Below are positions 8,138 through 16,840 of a stretch of DNA of 38,112 nucleotides, piece after piece. The stretch spans positions 1 through 38,112 of the forward strand of contig JABINT010000152.1 of assembly GCA_018698075.1 (NCBI GenBank), read 5' to 3'. How positions within the stretch are numbered: position 1 is the first letter of the stretch; each line of letters starts with the position of its first letter. The notes beneath the pieces are model-generated. The model saw only the letters and a program-made list of their open reading frames with translations, searched no databases and was not told the origin of the DNA. The translations under genes and the position numbers were made by a program. The stretch comes from Acidiferrobacteraceae bacterium (lineage in GTDB: Bacteria; Pseudomonadota; Gammaproteobacteria; Arenicellales; UBA868).

Positions 8138-8584
8138 ATGTGATCATTCCATGGTGGTTGTTTTGCAGCGGGACATGGGTTAAACATTTGTTGTGAGCGC
8201 TCAAGTCTGTTACCTAAATGTATGATCAATAAAGAGCATAAGCACCTGCTAATGTACCTAGTCAGGCACTTTTTGTGCACACCTTCAGGGTTGTTCGCAA
8301 TATTGTGCACCGCGCTGAGGGGCATAGTGACAAAGGCCAGGTCAGTTATCCTAAATGACTGAAATACCGCTCAAATTTACCTGCCTAAAAAATAGGCAAT
8401 TGAATAAATCTCGGGTCCGTCGGTTAGGATTGGCCCGGTCTTGTGAACTTGTACACAAAGTTATCCACAGAGATTGTGGGCAACCTTGAATCTCCTTGCG
8501 CCCTCAAATATTTATGAGCGATTACTTGTGTGTGACAAAAAGTCTACCGCCTAACTTAGGCAGGTTAGATCAGGCGGTGCAACG
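8138..8584. promoter_or_regulatory. Divergent intergenic region with DnaA-box-like sites and palindromes
   Basis: A 447-base gap between the divergent kinase and priA genes, with no credible gene. It holds one perfect DnaA box (TTATCCACA, 8461-8469) and two single-mismatch relatives, TTGTGCACA (8273-8281) and TTGTACACA (8449-8457). It also has two palindromes of the same type: GCCTA-AAAAA-TAGGC (8383-8397) and GCCTAA-C-TTAGGC (8549-8561), the second just before priA. The stretch from 8370 to 8410 is AT-rich. DnaA-controlled transcription, or even an origin-like function, is possible; neither is shown. Confidence 0.45.
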
Positions 8585-10786
8585 TTGACTGATGCACAAG
8601 TTGTGCAGGTGGCACTGCCTGTACCAATGCGTCAGTTGTTTGATTATTCCTGCACGGACAATCAGTCGCTGCCCGTGCCGGGCATGCGGGTCATGGTGCC
8701 GCTGCAAAAGCGCACCGTAGTCGGAATTGTCTGCGGTATGTCGGCTCAAAGCGCGGTACCCATGAGACGTCTGCGCCGCATCATCCGGGTGCTCGATGAC
8801 GAACCCTTACTGACACCGCAGGTTTTTGCGCTGGCGCAATGGGCTGCACGTTATTACCACCATCCTATCGGCGAGGTGATGCAAGCAGCCATCCCTTCTT
8901 TGTTGCGCCGCGATCGACCCGCCGCACCCAGGGTTGTTCCCCACTGGCGTATCTGTGATGCCGGCCAGCAGGCGTTATCGACATTGCCCGTGCGCTACCA
9001 CGTGCAGCATCACGTGCTCCAGGTGCTGGTGAGTGCTGGCGCAGCAGGTTTAGCGGGTGAAACATTGTTGGGTCTGGCACCCCGATCATCGTCGACAGTG
9101 GCGCTAATGGCAGACCGTGGCTGGATTGAGCAGGTCACGGCTGCATCAGTATCACCGGCACCGTTGTCGGCGCCACCACGCCTGAACGCAGCGCAGCGCG
9201 ATGCCTGCCTAGCGATTGATCAGGCCAACGGCAACTACGTGCCATTTTTATTGGATGGGGTAACGGGTAGCGGTAAAACTGAGGTTTACCTGGATTGCGT
9301 GGCGAAGACGGTCTCCCGTGGCTGCCAGGCGATGGTGCTTGTGCCGGAGATATCGTTGACCCCCCAGTTGGTGGAACGCTTCCAGGCACGCCTGGGAGGG
9401 TCTTTGGCGGTGCTGCACTCGGGACTAAGCCCGGGGGAGCGTCATCGCGCCTGGTGGCGTTCCCGTGAGGGCAGCACCGCGGTCGTTCTGGGTACCCGCT
9501 CAGCCGTTTTTGCACCCCTGTCCCGACCGGGGCTGATTATCGTGGACGAGGAGCATGACCTTTCCTACAAGCAGCGTGATCGATTCCGTTACAGCGCGCG
9601 GGATGTGGCAGTAAAAAGGGCTCAGTTAAGTGGGGTACCGGTGGTGCTGGGCTCGGCTACTCCATCTTTGGAGAGTGTTGCCAATGCTCGCAGCGGCCGC
9701 TACCGGCGCCTGGTGCTACCGGTTCGGGCGGGTGTCGCACAAATGCCCAAGGTACAGATCCTGGATCTGAACCGCCTGGCCGTCAACGAGGGCCTGACGG
9801 CGCCGGTGGTTGGAGCCATCGGTAAACGCCTGGAGCGGGCAGAGCAAAGCCTGGTATTCGTTAACCGGCGTGGTTTTGCCCCATTGCTTGGGTGTTCCGA
9901 ATGTGGATGGCAGGCGCAGTGTCAGCGCTGTGATGCCAGGCTGACTTTACACCGGGGCAGTAATCGCCTGATCTGTCACCACTGCGGGGCTAATGCACTA
10001 CCGCCACATTGCTGTCCGCAATGTGCTGGCGAGTCGCTGTATCTTGTAGGTGAGGGCACCCAACGCGTTGAAGAAGCGCTGCTGCGGATATTCCCAAGCG
10101 CCCGGGTGTTGCGCCTGGATAGTGATGCCGCAGGAGATTCCCAGGATCTGGCGCAGGCCCTGAGTGCGGTGCGCCAGGGTGAGGTGGATATCCTGGTCGG
10201 CACGCAGATGCTGTCCAAGGGACATGATTTCGCCGGGATCACTCTGGTGTGTGTGCTGGCCATGGATCAGGGGCTTTACAGTATTGATTTTCGTGGGCCA
10301 GAACGGATGTTCCAACAGTTGGCGCAGGTGGCGGGCCGGGCTGGGCGCGGGCAACGACCGGGCGAGGGACTGGTACAGACGGAGCATCCGGACAACCCCG
10401 CCTATGCGCGACTGGTTCAGCACGACTTTGCCGGCTTCGCAAATACCGCTCTGGCAGAGCGCAAGGCTGCTGCATACCCGCCTTTTGCCCGGTTTGTACT
10501 GCTGCGCGCAGAATCAGCACGCAGCGGGCCACCTCTGGATTTTCTGCGCTCGGCGGTACGCGTGGGTAAAGCCCGGGCCGCCCGGGCCGGTGTTCGGCTG
10601 ATGGAGCCCGTGCCTTCGCCGATGGAGCGCCGCGCCGGGCGTTACCGGGCACAATTGCTGTTGGCGGCCTCTAACGAGGGGCAACTGCACCGCTTTTTGG
10701 ACGATTGGCTGGCCCGCCTTGAAGGCTTGCGTGAAGCCACCCGGGTGCGTTGGTCGGTAGATGTGGATCCGCAGGAGATGTACTGA
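8585..10786 (+). CDS. priA: Primosomal protein N', replication restart helicase
   Basis: A 733-residue PriA, the 3'-to-5' helicase that reloads the replisome at stalled forks. The N-terminal DNA-binding domain (VALPVPMRQLFDYSC) is followed by a Walker A motif (GVTGSGKTEVYL, about residues 225-236), a DEEHD Walker B box, GSATPSLES, and LVFVNRRGFAP of the second RecA lobe. A zinc-binding insert has paired cysteines (CSECGWQAQCQRC, then CHHCG and CCPQC). GTQMLSKGHDF and the QVAGRAGRG motif follow. The start is TTG at 8585; an in-frame GTG at 8603 is an alternative. The palindrome at 8549-8561 sits in its leader. Confidence 0.96.
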   Translation: MTDAQVVQVALPVPMRQLFDYSCTDNQSLPVPGMRVMVPLQKRTVVGIVCGMSAQSAVPMRRLRRIIRVLDDEPLLTPQVFALAQWAARYYHHPIGEVMQAAIPSLLRRDRPAAPRVVPHWRICDAGQQALSTLPVRYHVQHHVLQVLVSAGAAGLAGETLLGLAPRSSSTVALMADRGWIEQVTAASVSPAPLSAPPRLNAAQRDACLAIDQANGNYVPFLLDGVTGSGKTEVYLDCVAKTVSRGCQAMVLVPEISLTPQLVERFQARLGGSLAVLHSGLSPGERHRAWWRSREGSTAVVLGTRSAVFAPLSRPGLIIVDEEHDLSYKQRDRFRYSARDVAVKRAQLSGVPVVLGSATPSLESVANARSGRYRRLVLPVRAGVAQMPKVQILDLNRLAVNEGLTAPVVGAIGKRLERAEQSLVFVNRRGFAPLLGCSECGWQAQCQRCDARLTLHRGSNRLICHHCGANALPPHCCPQCAGESLYLVGEGTQRVEEALLRIFPSARVLRLDSDAAGDSQDLAQALSAVRQGEVDILVGTQMLSKGHDFAGITLVCVLAMDQGLYSIDFRGPERMFQQLAQVAGRAGRGQRPGEGLVQTEHPDNPAYARLVQHDFAGFANTALAERKAAAYPPFARFVLLRAESARSGPPLDFLRSAVRVGKARAARAGVRLMEPVPSPMERRAGRYRAQLLLAASNEGQLHRFLDDWLARLEGLREATRVRWSVDVDPQEMY

Positions 10787-10872
10787 CGTACCGTGTCGCA
10801 CCCAGAAATCCCTTGCATCTTCGGGCGCAAGCCATGGATGATCCGATGTGGTCGTTTGCGGGAGGCTCGAGT

Positions 10873-12021
10873 GTGATTCCATTGGATGTCAGCCAGATTC
10901 TTCAGGATGCCAGCCGTGCGCAATCGCTTGACCCGTGCTGTTATCGCGACCCTCAATTTCTCTCTTTCGAGCACGAAACCCTATTCCGGGCCGGCTGGAT
11001 CAGCGCCGGGCGAGCCGATCAACTATCGGATCAGGGAGATTACTTCGCGTTCTCGGTTGCTGACACAGAGCTGGTGGCGGTACGCGATGAGGAAAGGGTG
11101 ATCCGGGTTTTTGCTAACACTTGCCGGCACCGGGCAATGCGGCTGTTGGAGCCGGGGCGGGGGAGTTGTCGCCGCCTTAGCTGCCCATTTCATGCCTGGA
11201 CGTATGGACTTGATGGAACGCTGATCGCGGCGCCACGAATGCAGAGCGCAGAAAATTTTAACCGGTCCGATTTTGGCCTGATCGAAGTGCAAAGCGCAGT
11301 GCGTGCCGGTTTCATTTTCGTCAATATTGATGGCAGCGCTGCCCCGGTCGATACCTGGCTGGGTGATTTCGAAACACTACACAGCCCCTGGCAATTGGAT
11401 ACGCTGGTGACGGCCAGCACCCGGGAATTCCAGGTCGCTTGCAACTGGAAATCGTTTCTTGAGGTTTTCAACGAGTATTACCATCTGCGCAAAGTGCACC
11501 CGGGCACATTCTCGGGGCTTTACGCCGAGCCCGACCCGCTGCAGGCGACCCGGGGCTCTTTCGTCAGCCAATTTGGCGAGCACCGCATTCTCGGTAGCGT
11601 CGGTGTTCTCGAAGAAGCCGCCCGCCCGCTGCCTGTTTTGCCAGGTCTTTTGGGAAGGCTGGCCAATGGAACTCGCTATACCTGGGTCTATCCTGCGCTG
11701 ACTTTTGCCGCCTCACGTGATGCCGTGTGGATGCTGGAGGCGATCCCGAACGGCGCATCCAGCACCCAGGTTCGTCTGACCCTGCTGTTTGGCCAGGACA
11801 GCGCAGCAAGATCGGATTTCGATGAGGTGCTGGCCCGCTATGAACAGCGAATGGCCGTTGGTATGGACGAGGACATAGCAGTGCTTGAGGCCCAGCAGCA
11901 TGGACTTAACTCGGTACTGGCCCGGCCCGGGCGGTTTTGTTCCGACCTTGAGCCCAGTGTCCATGCTTTTCACCGCTGGTACGCAAATGCCCTGATCGCC
12001 GCTGGATTGGCGAGTGGCTGA
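10873..12021 (+). CDS. Rieske [2Fe-2S] ring-hydroxylating oxygenase, alpha subunit type
   Basis: A protein of about 382 residues with an N-terminal Rieske domain and a C-terminal mononuclear iron domain. The Rieske ligands are in ANTCRHRAM and LSCPFHAWTYG. The catalytic iron site is in FNEYYHLRKVHPG, which gives the two histidines, with the third ligand near the C-terminus. Such enzymes hydroxylate aromatic rings or demethylate quaternary amines using an external reductase. No ferredoxin, reductase or beta subunit gene is nearby. In-frame ATGs exist at 10834 and 10846, but GTG 10873 has GGAGG at 10861-10865 with a 7-base spacer, so I chose it. Confidence 0.9.
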   Translation: MIPLDVSQILQDASRAQSLDPCCYRDPQFLSFEHETLFRAGWISAGRADQLSDQGDYFAFSVADTELVAVRDEERVIRVFANTCRHRAMRLLEPGRGSCRRLSCPFHAWTYGLDGTLIAAPRMQSAENFNRSDFGLIEVQSAVRAGFIFVNIDGSAAPVDTWLGDFETLHSPWQLDTLVTASTREFQVACNWKSFLEVFNEYYHLRKVHPGTFSGLYAEPDPLQATRGSFVSQFGEHRILGSVGVLEEAARPLPVLPGLLGRLANGTRYTWVYPALTFAASRDAVWMLEAIPNGASSTQVRLTLLFGQDSAARSDFDEVLARYEQRMAVGMDEDIAVLEAQQHGLNSVLARPGRFCSDLEPSVHAFHRWYANALIAAGLASG

Positions 12022-12036
12022 GATCGGCACCTGGAC

Positions 12037-13158
12037 TCAGGGTCGGTGCGCGCTGGAAAGATAGTCGGTTGACTGGAATTCATGCAGCCGGCTGGCGGTT
12101 CGGGCAAAGCCCCGCGCCATTCGCTCGCCACGGTACAGCGCATCAGGGCTGGTGGCTGCCGAGACGATGACATTGACCCGCCGGTCGTAAAGCTCATCAA
12201 TCAGTTCGACGAAGCGCCGTGCTGCGTCATCGTGCTCCGCGTCCAGGTAGGGGACCTCACTGATCAGCAGGGTGTGGCAAGCCCGGGAAATCTCAACGTA
12301 ATCGGCCTTTGAGCGCGGCCCGACGCACAGCGTCTCAAATGTGAACCACATGATTCCGTCGCCGAGCGCCAGCAACTCAATCTTTCGATCGTTGATGGTA
12401 ACAGCCCCAGGCGCAAGCGTACCCCCAGGGCTGATCTGGTGGAACGTCGTTTCCATCTGGGCCTGTGCCTGGGCGTTGTGGGGTGCATGGTAAGTGGGTG
12501 CCGAGCTGAGCGCCTCAAGACGGTAATCGCGCACACCGCCGAGGTGGATTACCCGGGTATGCGTTTCTATCAGTTGGATAGCCGGCAAAAAGCGCTCGCG
12601 CTGCAACCCGCCTTGGTAAAGTGACGATGGCGGCGTATTCGAGGTGAAAATCAGGGTCATCCCTTGCTCGACCAGGGCGTGCAATAGCCCGGAAAGAATC
12701 ATGGCATCTCCGATATCGGAAACATAAAACTCATCGAAACCGAGCACCCGGGTTTTGCCTGCAATCTCGGTACCGATCCGGCGCAAAGGGTCGCTCTGGT
12801 TGCGCAAGGCCAGCAGGCGCTCGTGGATCTCGAGCATAAAGCGGTGAAAGTGCACCCGCCGCCAGTGTGAACCATGCAGGCTGTCGAGCAGTGTATCCAT
12901 CATCACCGTTTTACCGCGCCCGACCGAGCCCCAAAGATAAATACCTTTTTCACCGAAAAACGGCCGGCGGCGCAGATGTCGTACCCAGTCCGACAACTTT
13001 GTCGGCCAGGCGCGCTCGGATTTGTCGAAAGAGTGGTTGAGTTCCTCGGCCAGGTGGATAAACGCGGCCAGAGCTGGCTGTTGATCAAGGTCCGGTGTGG
13101 CCCCAGGCCGTGACAGGCGGTCTGCGAACTCGGTGACGAACGTGTCGGACAGGTCCAC
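12037..13158 (-). CDS. zapE: Cell division ATPase ZapE (AFG1 family)
   Basis: A 373-residue AAA-type ATPase. It has a Walker A motif (LWGSVGRGKTVMMD, about residues 76-89), the HFHRFMLEIHE segment, a Walker B-like LGFDEFYVSDIGDAM, and ILIF-type sensor TLIFTSNTPPSSLY. Order and length match ZapE, which associates with the Z ring and affects division under stress; mitochondrial relatives are AFG1/LACE1. The start is GTG, three bases after the rraA stop on the minus strand, so it is the last gene of the yrfG-rraA-zapE run. Confidence 0.94.
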   Translation of the reverse strand: MDLSDTFVTEFADRLSRPGATPDLDQQPALAAFIHLAEELNHSFDKSERAWPTKLSDWVRHLRRRPFFGEKGIYLWGSVGRGKTVMMDTLLDSLHGSHWRRVHFHRFMLEIHERLLALRNQSDPLRRIGTEIAGKTRVLGFDEFYVSDIGDAMILSGLLHALVEQGMTLIFTSNTPPSSLYQGGLQRERFLPAIQLIETHTRVIHLGGVRDYRLEALSSAPTYHAPHNAQAQAQMETTFHQISPGGTLAPGAVTINDRKIELLALGDGIMWFTFETLCVGPRSKADYVEISRACHTLLISEVPYLDAEHDDAARRFVELIDELYDRRVNVIVSAATSPDALYRGERMARGFARTASRLHEFQSTDYLSSAHRP

Positions 13159-13161
13159 GTT

Positions 13162-13638
13162 TTAAGGTAGTGGGGTCGATGCAACGAGGATACCGTCGCT
13201 GTCGGCCCACAGATAGTGGCCCGGGGTAAAAGTGGTGCCGGCCAAACGCACGGATAGTTGCGATTGCCCCTCACCGCGTTTAACGCTCTTAGCCGGACAG
13301 GCCCCGAGCGCCTTGATACCAATTGGCAGGGTGCACAGTTGTTGGCTATCGCGGATGCAGCCGTAGACGATCAACCCGTGCCAGCCGTTATCTTGCGCAA
13401 GCGCGCCGATCTGGTCGCCGACCAGTGCGCAGCGCAACGATCCACCGCCATCGATAACCAGAACCTTTCCCGCGCCCTCGCCCTCAAGCGTTGAACGTAC
13501 CAGGCTGTTGTCTTCGAATACTTTGACCGTGGCAATAATGCCTTCAAAGTGCTCCGCACCGCCAAAATCAGCAAAAATTGGCTGCACCACCTGCAGACGG
13601 TCGGCATGGGCATCATAAAGATCAGCAGTTCGGGTCAT
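13162..13638 (-). CDS. rraA: RraA family protein, regulator of RNase E activity
   Basis: A 158-residue protein with the complete RraA fold: TADLYDAHADRLQVV at the N-terminus, the LVIDGGGSLRCALVGDQIG block at about 60-80, and YGCIRDSQQL at about 92-101. The length equals that of classic RraA, which binds RNase E and inhibits its cleavage of RNA. Related proteins act as 4-hydroxy-4-methyl-2-oxoglutarate or oxaloacetate aldolases, and the GD..G and R..D residues needed for that activity are also present, so an aldolase side role is possible. Its ATG overlaps the stop of the upstream HAD gene as ATGA, which suggests coupled translation. Confidence 0.9.
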   Translation of the reverse strand: MTRTADLYDAHADRLQVVQPIFADFGGAEHFEGIIATVKVFEDNSLVRSTLEGEGAGKVLVIDGGGSLRCALVGDQIGALAQDNGWHGLIVYGCIRDSQQLCTLPIGIKALGACPAKSVKRGEGQSQLSVRLAGTTFTPGHYLWADSDGILVASTPLP

Positions 13639-14333
13639 GTGGCGCCTGCCAGGGTTGCGGTTTCCCGGGCTGTGGAAAAACCGTTGAGTTCCTCGAAGGC
13701 ATGCAGGCCGCAGAACTCCTCGGGGTCTACAGGTTCGCCGGTCGAGTCGGGATGTATCACGGCAAGGAGGTGACTAATGCCGTAGGCGCCGGCTGCGCGC
13801 AGTACCGCAAGATTGTCATCAATGAAAAGAGTGCGATCCCCCGCGAACGGCTCAATGGCTTGCAGATGGGTCCAGAAAGTTGCGCACTCCTTTGGATAAC
13901 CCAGCGTATGGGAACTCACAATACGATCAAACATTGGCTCCAGGCCGGTCTGGTTCATCTTAAGGTCGATGCTGGCGGGGTGAGCATTGGTGACCAGTAC
14001 CACCCGCCGGGTATCGGCATGCAGCGCCGTGAGGAAATCACGGGCGCCAGGGCGGATCTGAATAAGATGGCGTAGTTCGGCTTTAAGGCCGGCAATGTCC
14101 AGACCCAGTTCATGGGTCCAAAAGTCCACGCAGTACCACTCGAGCGTCCCGCGCAGGGCATGCATCCGGGCAAAAAGTGTACTGCGCGCGCCGTCCAGAG
14201 CAATTCGGTGCTCGTTTGCGTATCGACGCGGGATGAAATCAGTCCAGAAGTAGTTATCAAAATGCAGATCCAGCAAAGTGCCGTCCAGATCCAGGAATAC
14301 CGAGTCAATCTGCGTCCAGTCAATCACGGCCAT
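13635..14333 (-). CDS. yrfG: HAD hydrolase, GMP/IMP nucleotidase YrfG-like
   Basis: A 232-residue haloacid-dehalogenase protein with all four motifs: FLDLDGTLLDL (I) near residue 10, VLVTNAH (II), GYPKEC with the lysine (III), and LFIDDNLAVLRAAG (IV). The cap region DNYFWTDFIPRRYA near residue 25 is characteristic of YrfG, which removes phosphate from GMP and IMP. Gene order supports this: nudE and cysQ lie just across the divergent promoter region, as seen in other gammaproteobacteria. An in-frame start at 14381 exists, but the conserved sequence begins at ATG 14333. Confidence 0.9.
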   Translation of the reverse strand: MAVIDWTQIDSVFLDLDGTLLDLHFDNYFWTDFIPRRYANEHRIALDGARSTLFARMHALRGTLEWYCVDFWTHELGLDIAGLKAELRHLIQIRPGARDFLTALHADTRRVVLVTNAHPASIDLKMNQTGLEPMFDRIVSSHTLGYPKECATFWTHLQAIEPFAGDRTLFIDDNLAVLRAAGAYGISHLLAVIHPDSTGEPVDPEEFCGLHAFEELNGFSTARETATLAGAT

Positions 14334-14545
14334 AGTATGTGTAACGCCTGTTATGAAGGTAAAGGGCGACAAAGCACCCACAATAATTGGACTGTACCGG
14401 ATATTTTAGCGCCGACCGTGCGCTGTCGGATTTACCCTGCATTGCAGTGGCCTATGCCGCAGGGTGTGCATTGTTTCGAAGGGTGGTCTGGGTTAATCTG
14501 CACTCCCATCAGTATCCCGCCAGGCAAGCTCGCACCCGCCCACTC

Positions 14546-15091
14546 ATGAGCGTGTTACCCCAAATCCTCAAGACCACCGTAGTGGCGCGTAGTCGTCTTT
14601 TTAATATCGAAAGCGTGGACCTGCGTTTTTCTAATGGCAATGAGGTCAGTTTTGAGCGGTTGGTAGGCCAGGGCACCGGGTCGGTACTGGTGGTGCCTCT
14701 GCCGGCGGTTGACCAGTTGCTGCTGGTTCGTGAGTATGCGGTGGGTCTGCAACGTTATGAACTGGGCTTCGTTAAAGGGCGTATCGATGCCGGTGAAACG
14801 CCGGATCAGGCGGCCCATCGTGAATTGCGGGAGGAGACGGGGTTTGCTGCAGGCGTGATTGAACGATTGGCGAGGGTATCGCTGACTCCGGCATATTCGG
14901 ATTATCAAACTCATGTGTTTATTGCGCGCGATCTGTTTGAATCGCCGCTGGATGGCGATGAACCCGAAGCTCTTGAAACGGCGCAATGGCCGCTGGCGGA
15001 TCTTTGTGGATTACGGGCCCGGGAGGATTTCTCCGATGCCCGCAGTTTGCTCGCCACCTACCTCGTGGCTGAGAAGCTGGGGCAGAAATAG
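14546..15091 (+). CDS. nudE: ADP compounds hydrolase NudE
   Basis: A 181-residue Nudix hydrolase. The Nudix box (G-x5-E-x7-REL-x-EE-x-GF) is intact at about residues 91-113, starting at GRIDAGE and ending in REETGF. Upstream are the strands FERLVGQGTGSVLVV and LLLVREYAVGLQRYELGFVKG, as in NudE, which hydrolyses ADP-ribose, NADH and Ap3A-type compounds. The frame is open upstream to 14387, but MSVLPQI at 14546 is the usual start. Its stop shares one base with the cysQ start, so they form an operon. Confidence 0.92.
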   Translation: MSVLPQILKTTVVARSRLFNIESVDLRFSNGNEVSFERLVGQGTGSVLVVPLPAVDQLLLVREYAVGLQRYELGFVKGRIDAGETPDQAAHRELREETGFAAGVIERLARVSLTPAYSDYQTHVFIARDLFESPLDGDEPEALETAQWPLADLCGLRAREDFSDARSLLATYLVAEKLGQK

Positions 15092-15915
15092 TGAGTAACC
15101 ATACGCTGCTGGCACAGGTCGTCAACATTGCAATAGCAGCGGGCGATGTGATTCTCGATGTTTACGAGAAAGAATACGAGATTGCCCACAAGGCTGATGG
15201 CTCGCCAGTCACCACGGCGGATCACCGTGCTCATGACGTCATCGTTGAGCAACTTCAAGCCTTGACACCCGATATCCCGGTTTTGTCTGAGGAATCCAAG
15301 GGTATTGATGTTGAAGATCGCCTGCAATGGCCACAGTTGTGGTTGGTTGACCCACTCGATGGCACCAAGGAGTTCATTCGCCGCAACGGTGAGTTCAGTG
15401 TCAATATCGGCCTGGCTGAAAACGGCAAACCGATCCTCGGCGTGGTCTACAGCCCATGTACCCGGACCAGCTATTTTGCAGCTCAAGGTGCGGGCGCCTG
15501 GCGACAGATCGCACAAAAGCCGGCTCAGCGCATACAGGTAGAGCCGTATGACCCCTCCCGGCCACGAATGGTTGCCAGTCGCTCGCATTCCGGCGAGGCG
15601 GTAAGCGCGTTTCTTAATGCGCTCACAGCGGCGAGTGGAACTGTTCCTCAGATCGTCAGCATGGGTAGTGCGCTAAAGGCTTGTGTGATCGCGCAGGGTG
15701 ATGCCGATGTGTATCCGCGGCTTGGCCCCACCTCGGAATGGGATACCTGCGCATCCCACTGCATACTGAACGAGGCCGGCGGTCAACTGATTGATTGCGC
15801 GGGCGCAGAGTTGCATTACAACAAAGCGAGCGTCCTCAACCCCTGGTTTCTGGCTATCGGCGACTCGAATATTGACTGGCTTCGGTTTTGCCCTCCACAG
15901 CCCACGCAGGGGTAA
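15091..15915 (+). CDS. cysQ: 3'(2'),5'-bisphosphate nucleotidase CysQ
   Basis: A 274-residue inositol-monophosphatase-fold enzyme. Metal-binding motifs are present: VLSEESKGID near residue 70, LWLVDPLDGTKEFIRR near residues 85-100, and the second WDTCASHCILNEAGG motif near residues 213-227. CysQ removes phosphate from 3'-phosphoadenosine 5'-phosphate (PAP), the by-product of sulfate reduction and phosphopantetheine transfer, and so limits lithium- and sodium-sensitive PAP build-up. It starts with GTG overlapping the nudE stop. Confidence 0.94.
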   Translation: MSNHTLLAQVVNIAIAAGDVILDVYEKEYEIAHKADGSPVTTADHRAHDVIVEQLQALTPDIPVLSEESKGIDVEDRLQWPQLWLVDPLDGTKEFIRRNGEFSVNIGLAENGKPILGVVYSPCTRTSYFAAQGAGAWRQIAQKPAQRIQVEPYDPSRPRMVASRSHSGEAVSAFLNALTAASGTVPQIVSMGSALKACVIAQGDADVYPRLGPTSEWDTCASHCILNEAGGQLIDCAGAELHYNKASVLNPWFLAIGDSNIDWLRFCPPQPTQG

Positions 15916-16008
15916 CACGGCGCCGGGCTGGCCTGCCAGGGCGATGATCTGCCCCGGACTATAATTACGCTGGCGTCAGACCGAATGGGCCGAGCGCCCT
16001 AAATCAGC

Positions 16009-16839
16009 ATGCGCAAGCTTCCCTTTACCAAGATGCACTCGCTGGGCAATGATTTTGTCATGCTCGATGGGGTGCGCACGCCACTGGACCTTGACACCGT
16101 TATGGTGAAACAGTTGGCAGATCGCAATCACGGCGTTGGCTGTGACCAGTTGATCGTAGCGCAGCCAGCCATTGGTGATGCCGACTTTTTCATGCGCATT
16201 TTTAATGCCGACGGTAGCGAGTCCGGCCAGTGCGGCAACGGAGCGCGCTGTTTTGGTCGTTTTCTGATCGAGCAAGGCCTTACCGAGTGCCGTGAACTTG
16301 AAATACAGACCATCAGCACGCGTATCCGTCTGACGGTGGCCGATAACTGGCAGGTTACGGCCCAACTTGCGCCCCCCAGTTTCGAACCTCGGGATATCCC
16401 TTTTAACGCGCCGGCCGTCGCTGGCGATTACCCGATTGTGGTTGGGGGTGAAACGTTGCGGATCGGAACCGTATCGATGGGCAACCCCCACGCGGTGCTG
16501 ATCGTCGATGATATTGATGCCGCTGGGGTGGATCAATTGGGCCCAATGCTCGAGCGTCACCCCGATTTTCCGCAGCGCACCAATGTGGGTTTTGTCCAAG
16601 TGGTTGACAGGCAGACCTTGCGCCTGCGGGTCTGGGAGCGTGGTGTGGGAGAAACGCTTGCCTGCGGTAGCGGGGCTTGCGCGGCCGTTGCCGTGTGTCG
16701 TTTGCAGGAGCGCATCGATGACACGGTTTGTGTGACGCTCCCGGGCGGCCTACTCAGCGTGACCTGGCCCGGCCATGGTCCTATCAGTATGAATGGCCCG
16801 GCCGTCAACGTTTTCGATGGGCAGTGGCCGATTTTGTGA
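16009..16839 (+). CDS. dapF: Diaminopimelate epimerase
   Basis: A 276-residue DapF, which converts LL- to meso-diaminopimelate for lysine and peptidoglycan synthesis. Both active-site cysteine motifs are present: SGQCGNGARCFGRF near residue 73 and LACGSGACAAVAV near residue 220. The KMHSLGNDFVMLD start is typical. The stop is one base before the start of the DUF484 gene, giving the common gammaproteobacterial dapF-DUF484-xerC operon. lysA, which often precedes dapF, is not here. Confidence 0.96.
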   Translation: MRKLPFTKMHSLGNDFVMLDGVRTPLDLDTVMVKQLADRNHGVGCDQLIVAQPAIGDADFFMRIFNADGSESGQCGNGARCFGRFLIEQGLTECRELEIQTISTRIRLTVADNWQVTAQLAPPSFEPRDIPFNAPAVAGDYPIVVGGETLRIGTVSMGNPHAVLIVDDIDAAGVDQLGPMLERHPDFPQRTNVGFVQVVDRQTLRLRVWERGVGETLACGSGACAAVAVCRLQERIDDTVCVTLPGGLLSVTWPGHGPISMNGPAVNVFDGQWPIL

Positions 16840-16840
16840 T

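Noticed and set aside
8134-8325. A 63-codon minus-strand frame in the priA upstream region
   Set aside because: It lacks motifs and overlaps the start of the kinase gene; the region looks regulatory.
10164-10601. Long open frames within priA in other frames
   Set aside because: They lie inside a clear 733-codon gene and have no recognisable domain; they reflect the high GC content.
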